This document shows, piece after piece, positions 59,361 through 64,000 of a stretch of 64,000 nt of DNA (position 1 is the stretch's first letter; each line of letters opens with the position of its first letter). Source of the stretch: Achatina immaculata. Its lineage: Eukaryota; Mollusca; Gastropoda; Stylommatophora; Achatinidae. The notes beneath the pieces were generated by a model. The model saw only the letters and a list, made by a program, of their open reading frames with translations. It was not told where the DNA came from and made no database searches. Location: NCBI GenBank assembly GCA_009760885.1, contig CM019719.1, positions 27,585,084 to 27,649,083 on the forward strand, written 5' to 3'. The translations under genes were made by a program, and so were the position numbers.

Positions 59361-60779
59361 ATGGTCTCATCAGGGGACCCATAAACAAGGTAACAAAGTT
59401 TGTAATAAACACAAAAGACTAGTACCATGAAAAAAAAACCCTCAGCTATCAAACAGCTTGACTTTATGCATGAATTAATTATCCAAATGTTTCATCATAC
59501 TGTTCGTGTAGTATTCTGCAAATAGATGGGACATAAGTAGAATTGGTACACAGGCAAATTGAATAGCAGAGTAAGTATTCTTGTTGAGGAGGTTAAATGG
59601 TAACTTAGCTTTGAAGGACTTGGGCAAAAGTCCTGAAATAAGCTTGCAACATGGGAACTGAGTGGGAAAAGTTATGGTATAAGAACCACTCAGGATTAGA
59701 ATGGATAGAGGAGAGTTTCTTGTTTAGAGAGAGTAGATTTTTCTTCTTCGATGATTTTTTTTTTAGGAGTTTTCAGGATGAATTACAGGCATATTTTCTT
59801 GAGTAGTTTTCGAGAGTTTTCGGAATAATTTTAGGGACATTCATAGACTTCAGTCTAGTTTGTTGGTGGTAGAAAGTGATTTTGTATAGATTAACTTTTG
59901 GAGCTGTAAGCTAGAAATCTAGATCAGAGACTTTTGTGAGATTTTGGGCTTATCCCCGTGTGTAGTTCACAATGGTAATTTTTTTAAAAGGGATTTCGTC
60001 ACGTTGTAGAGTTGGGTCTAGAGACCAGGTACTTTTTGTTGTTGCTCTAATGTAACAGTTTTCTCCCTATATGGCGTCGAATAAACCGGGAATCTTTGTT
60101 ATTTTTGTTTTCCAGCCTGATGGGCTACATACACATCCTCATCTGATCACCCTTCATTTTGGTCCATTAATAAATGTTGTATTAAATGTTTATTCTAACA
60201 GTAGACTTGGTTCAGTCTTTCTCTGGAATGTTAAATGTTAGTGCTGTTGATTGACTGCAGGTTCTAATTGTAGTGTTGTGTATATTATCTGGTATTCTCT
60301 TGAACAATTATTGGAAGCCTGTGTGTCTTGTTGAGTAGCTGTGTGTATAATGTAGCAACAGATTTTTGCAAACTGGCTCAACATAGAAGCAATTGTGCAA
60401 TAGTAGAAAGACGAAAAATTAATAGACATAGGCAACAGAGATAGACACCTTTACTTTTATATCTCTGACTTTCGCTTGCTTGTCAGCGGAATTATATAGT
60501 TGCCATCTATTTTGCTGTCGTAGCAATTGCAAAGCATCACATTAAAAACAAAAACATTGTAAAAATTCATTATGACCGGGAAAAAAATGACATGAAAATC
60601 CATGATGAGTACATAGCATATGCATCAATGAAAATAACATTTCTCTACATCCCAGAGCAAAAGGGACACACAAACCCTACTCATACTTTCAGTGCCGTTG
60701 CTATGACAACCTATAATTACCACCAAACAAACAAACAAAAAATTCTCAGTGCCGCCCCCACGCTCTAAAAGGCCGTCAC
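59361..60779. other. no recognised gene
   Basis: AT-rich, with no gene or array recognised on either strand. Confidence 0.4.
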
Positions 60780-62630
60780 AAGCCACACATATTCTAGACA
60801 CTCTGGCTACGGGAGAAGACGGAAGTAACCATTCAGCGTAAAGAATACTTCACTCCAGCAATCATCCCACCACGAGAGAGACAAGACACAACACAACCAC
60901 TGGGTGCACCAGGAACATTACAAACACCAAACACGAGCTGCTACACGGATCATACCATCATTTCAAGCCGCATACGACAGTTATGAACCTCCACTACTAC
61001 ACACGTACCAGTTCACTCACACATTTTTTGCGTCAGTACTGGAATCACACTTTAAAAGAAAATCATCTCGGCCAAATACAACATGTTTCAAAAGGCCAAG
61101 TTACATAACAGTAAAAATGGTAGAATTTTACCCAGAGCTGGCGTAGGGGCGGGGGGAAACAACACACCAACTCCCAAAATGTAAGTACACACATAAAGTG
61201 GCATACTATAACGTGTCGTACGAAACCGTCATTATAAAATCAACACAAAAACAACAACAATCAGTACTGACAACACAACGCAGGCGTACACACACTCTAG
61301 CAAACATCTAGGTCTATAGGACCTCCAATAAGATATAGGATCCGAGGATCAGCAGATAACGTCCTTGATGCAATCAACACAGCACAATCAAAGCGACTTA
61401 CGAGACAGGAGCGTCTCCTACCAGGATGATCACAAGACAACACGTCTTGCAAGAGAGTTGATAAGAAACGGGAACAGGTCTCTCATAAGGCGGACATAAT
61501 GCAACAAATAAGTCTCTCTCTCCAGCTGACATCATGCGACAATAGGTCTCCCACGAGCTGACTTCATGTAAGAAGCAGGTCTCGCACAGAGCTGACATCT
61601 GACATCGCAAGTTGGCTAAGAGGAGAGGCTGACATCTGACATAGCCGCCGATGACATCAAGCAGAAAAAACAACAAACCAAACGTGACAACCAAAAACCA
61701 ACGCCAACTCTAACCGAACTAGACTCCTTCTTCACCAGGATAGGACATCTGGTGAACCCGACCAAAAAAACCACAACTACAACACCACCACCAACGAAGG
61801 TTATCCTTGAAAACTGGAACCTAATGTTAAGCCAAGTGCAACTCCCTACCAAAAACTTGCAAACCGCTGAATGAAACCTAACTACACAAAACACAACAAT
61901 CACCACGAGATTAAGAAACTGGAGCAAACATATTCGATACGCATTCCTTGTAACCGAAATTGAAAATACAAGAAGGAAACGATGTGAGTCCATGAAACGA
62001 TACGCCAAGGATGGCACATTACATAGAAAACACTCTGCCTACTCCACTGTAGACAACCTCAAAGTAAGTGCAACAAGGTGTACCAACATACCCGCCCTCA
62101 CGTCACCAACTAAAGCAGAATTGATGTGTGTGCCTTAAACTGAGGTAGTAATCTGAATGTAGTTTAACTGAAATGGTATCAACATGACAGCACACTGATC
62201 TCAAAACTGTTGTCAAATTTGTCCAACATATTCTGAACATCTTCTAATCTTTCATCTGAAAGTTATCCTGAAGTAGATAAACACTTTCTTCAGCTCTCAG
62301 ACATAACTCGAACTCTACAAGAACTATTAGTTGGCACAACGCACTCACTCTGCAACATCTCAACAACTTGGCGTAAACACTTCAGCAAGACGTTTAATGA
62401 GTGGACTCGATGAAAACGGAAATAATGACTCACAGAAAAACAATGATGATATGCCGGCAGGTCGCTCTGACATATGGCATTCCAACATACAAACAAACAA
62501 ACAAACAAACAAAAAACATACCAAGTACAAAAAAAACATCAAGAAAACAATTTCTGCAGAAAAATACAAACCAAACGACATTTTGACAGCAACGTTTACA
62601 CACGACCACACTGGACAAGAGTAAGAAGAA
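60780..62630. other. A/C-biased stretch without recognised gene
   Basis: The plus strand is strikingly A+C-rich (acaacacaac, accaccaccaac). Within it, 61470-61625 holds about five decayed 30-bp repeats of ctctcacagagctgacatc-like units. Frames on either strand (80-133 codons) are low-complexity or unrecognised. A (aaac)n run lies at 62488-62515. Confidence 0.5.
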
Positions 62631-62635
62631 CTAAC

Positions 62636-62955
62636 ACACTCAGCCCAGATATCATGCCGTCACTCAGCCCAGATATCATGCCATCACTCAGCCCAGGTAT
62701 CATGTCGTCACTCAGCCCAGGTATCATACCGTCACTCAGCCCAGGTATCATACCGTCACTCAGCCCAGATATCATGCCGTCACTCAGCCCAGATATCATG
62801 CCGTCACTCAGCCCAGATATCATGCCATCACTCAGCCCAGGTATCATGCCGTCACTCAGCCCAGATATCATGTCGTCACTCAGCCCAGATATCATGCCGT
62901 CACTCAGCCCAGATATCATGTCGTCACTCAGCCCAGATATCATGCCATCACGAAC
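62636..62955. repeat. 24-bp minisatellite, 13 copies
   Basis: Unit cactcagcccagatatcatg followed by ccgt, encoding an 8-residue repeat (SLSPDIMP) in one plus frame and LSDGMISG in a minus frame. Open on both strands only because of the unit length. Confidence 0.95.
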
Positions 62956-63074
62956 CCCAAAAATCTCATGTCCGTTCTTGAAACTTCTGGAGACTTGCCC
63001 TTGGAAATACAGAAATATCTTCAAACCAAACAGTATATACACGATTATCTCCCATACTACAACAAAACTTCACA

Positions 63075-63312
63075 TAGGTCCCGCATAGTAGTTCGTCAAA
63101 TATTCCTCTTTTCGACTAACTTTTCGACTTTATCAAGGGATTTTATGCCTACTAAATTGGCATCTCTTAACAATGTCCCCTTTGGAGTTTCATGTGGTCG
63201 ACTTCTTTTTCTTCGGCCTATTGTTTTCCACATGATAGCTTGTTTTGGGATTCTCTGACTGTTTCTTCTCATAACGTGACAGACATATGTCCATCTTTTT
63301 TCTAATCACCAG
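63075..63312 (-). mobile_element. LINE ORF2 C-terminal fragment
   Basis: Minus-strand match to the tail of 31840-32425 (ttatcaagggattttatgcc and cttgttttgggattctctga in plus orientation). It directly precedes the duplicated block at 63313. Confidence 0.8.
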
Positions 63313-64000
63313 TGAGGCAGGTTGTGAGCAACAGGTATAATAATATATGTCCAGGATTTCCATGAGACTGAAAATTTTAATCTAGTTGATCCATTAGGAT
63401 CAGCAGAATGGGAAAGACTGCTTCAGATTGTCATTTGTCAGTAGGTTCAATGAAAGGCAGCTGTCAACATTTTTCTTTTGGAAATATTACTTCCACTGAA
63501 TTGACATGAACTGACTGCACATACCATAAGAGATTCTGAGAAAAACAATGTTATTAAACCCTTACTTTCATGATTTGGTGCTCCATGTAATGTTCTCCTA
63601 CTGTTCCGTGACATGTGCACCAGCTATACCATGCAGTGTGTCCCAAACGATAATATGTTGCAACTTGTTTATCCTACTTGTACACCATGTTTTTAGATAT
63701 ATAAATCTTTGTGTTCCAGCTGTTCCACATTTTGCTTTGCATTATCCCATGTTGTATACTCTCAATACCTTTTTGTCACATGCGCTTCACTCCAGCTCTC
63801 CCACACCTTGGTTCAATTTCAAGCCAAGCACCCTAGTTCTCTCAAGCTTTGTACACCAGTTATCCCGTGTCTCTTGCTCTGTCACTATCATACGTTTCAG
63901 ACAATCCCATGCCGTTTGCACATATATTCTACAATATGCCGTTTACCCCAATTATCCAATGTCGTGTACCCAATTTATCCCAAACTGTGTGACCCAGATA
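63313..64000 (+). repeat. direct duplication, copy 2 (runs off the window)
   Basis: 63313-63580 matches 52793-53053 and 63582-64000 matches 53805-54225. The intervening 750 bp of copy 1 is absent. The match continues to the last base of the window. Confidence 0.94.

Noticed and set aside
60904..61146. 80-codon frame as a small gene
   Set aside because: No recognised motif, biased composition and no supporting context.
61616..62017. 133-codon hydrophobic minus-strand frame as a membrane protein
   Set aside because: Its hydrophobicity comes from the A+C-rich plus strand (read as Val/Phe/Leu on the minus strand); no family resemblance.
62474..63088. 204-codon frame with SLSPDIMP repeats as a possible structural protein
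   Set aside because: The same 24-bp array is open on the opposite strand too; no signal peptide, start context or flanking exon supports a gene.

Overview
The window is eukaryotic nuclear DNA, almost certainly from a metazoan. Genes are split by GT-AG introns, coding density is very low, and the space between exons is filled with microsatellites, minisatellites, tRNA-derived SINE-like repeats, LINE 3' ends and a mariner transposon. The protein sequence of the one clear gene, the heavy tandem-repeat load and the SINE/LINE mix suggest a lophotrochozoan, probably a mollusc (perhaps a gastropod). That taxonomic call is inference.

The central feature is a choline acetyltransferase-like gene (choline/carnitine acyltransferase family) on the + strand. 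Twelve coding exons can be placed between 15971 and 45704 with compatible splice phases, ending in a TAG stop. The first coding exon lies outside the window or was not recognised. The exon that should carry the catalytic histidine was not found between 22864 and 27670. The choline-pocket positions read Val/Val/Leu rather than the usual Val/Asn/Asn.

Layout: 1-15970 holds no recognised gene, only tandem repeats, decayed LINE 3' ends, a palindromic MITE with TA duplications (12925-13079) and a homogeneous 53-bp minisatellite (10099-10681). 15971-45704 is the acyltransferase gene. Its introns contain a roughly 1-kb foldback element (17894-18856), a coding-like pseudogene fragment (19006-19387), four copies of a 300-bp dispersed repeat, SINEs, LINE fragments, an inactivated mariner with intact ends (40419-41758) and a 242-codon open frame of unknown nature (30965-31693). 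45705-55440 is the gene's 3' flank, dominated by a 2.3-kb array of about 105 copies of a 22-bp unit (48165-50485). 55452-57352 is a stack of LINE fragments. Directly after it is a broken major-facilitator transporter of the oxalate/formate antiporter-like type (57371-58140). 58145-64000 is mostly non-coding, with a 24-bp minisatellite. It ends in a second copy of the 52.8-54.2 kb region lacking about 750 bp.

Only the acyltransferase looks like a functional host gene. It would make acetylcholine from choline and acetyl-CoA in cholinergic neurons. No vesicular acetylcholine transporter, its usual nested partner, was seen in the window. No prokaryotic feature, CRISPR array or clear rRNA or tRNA gene was seen.
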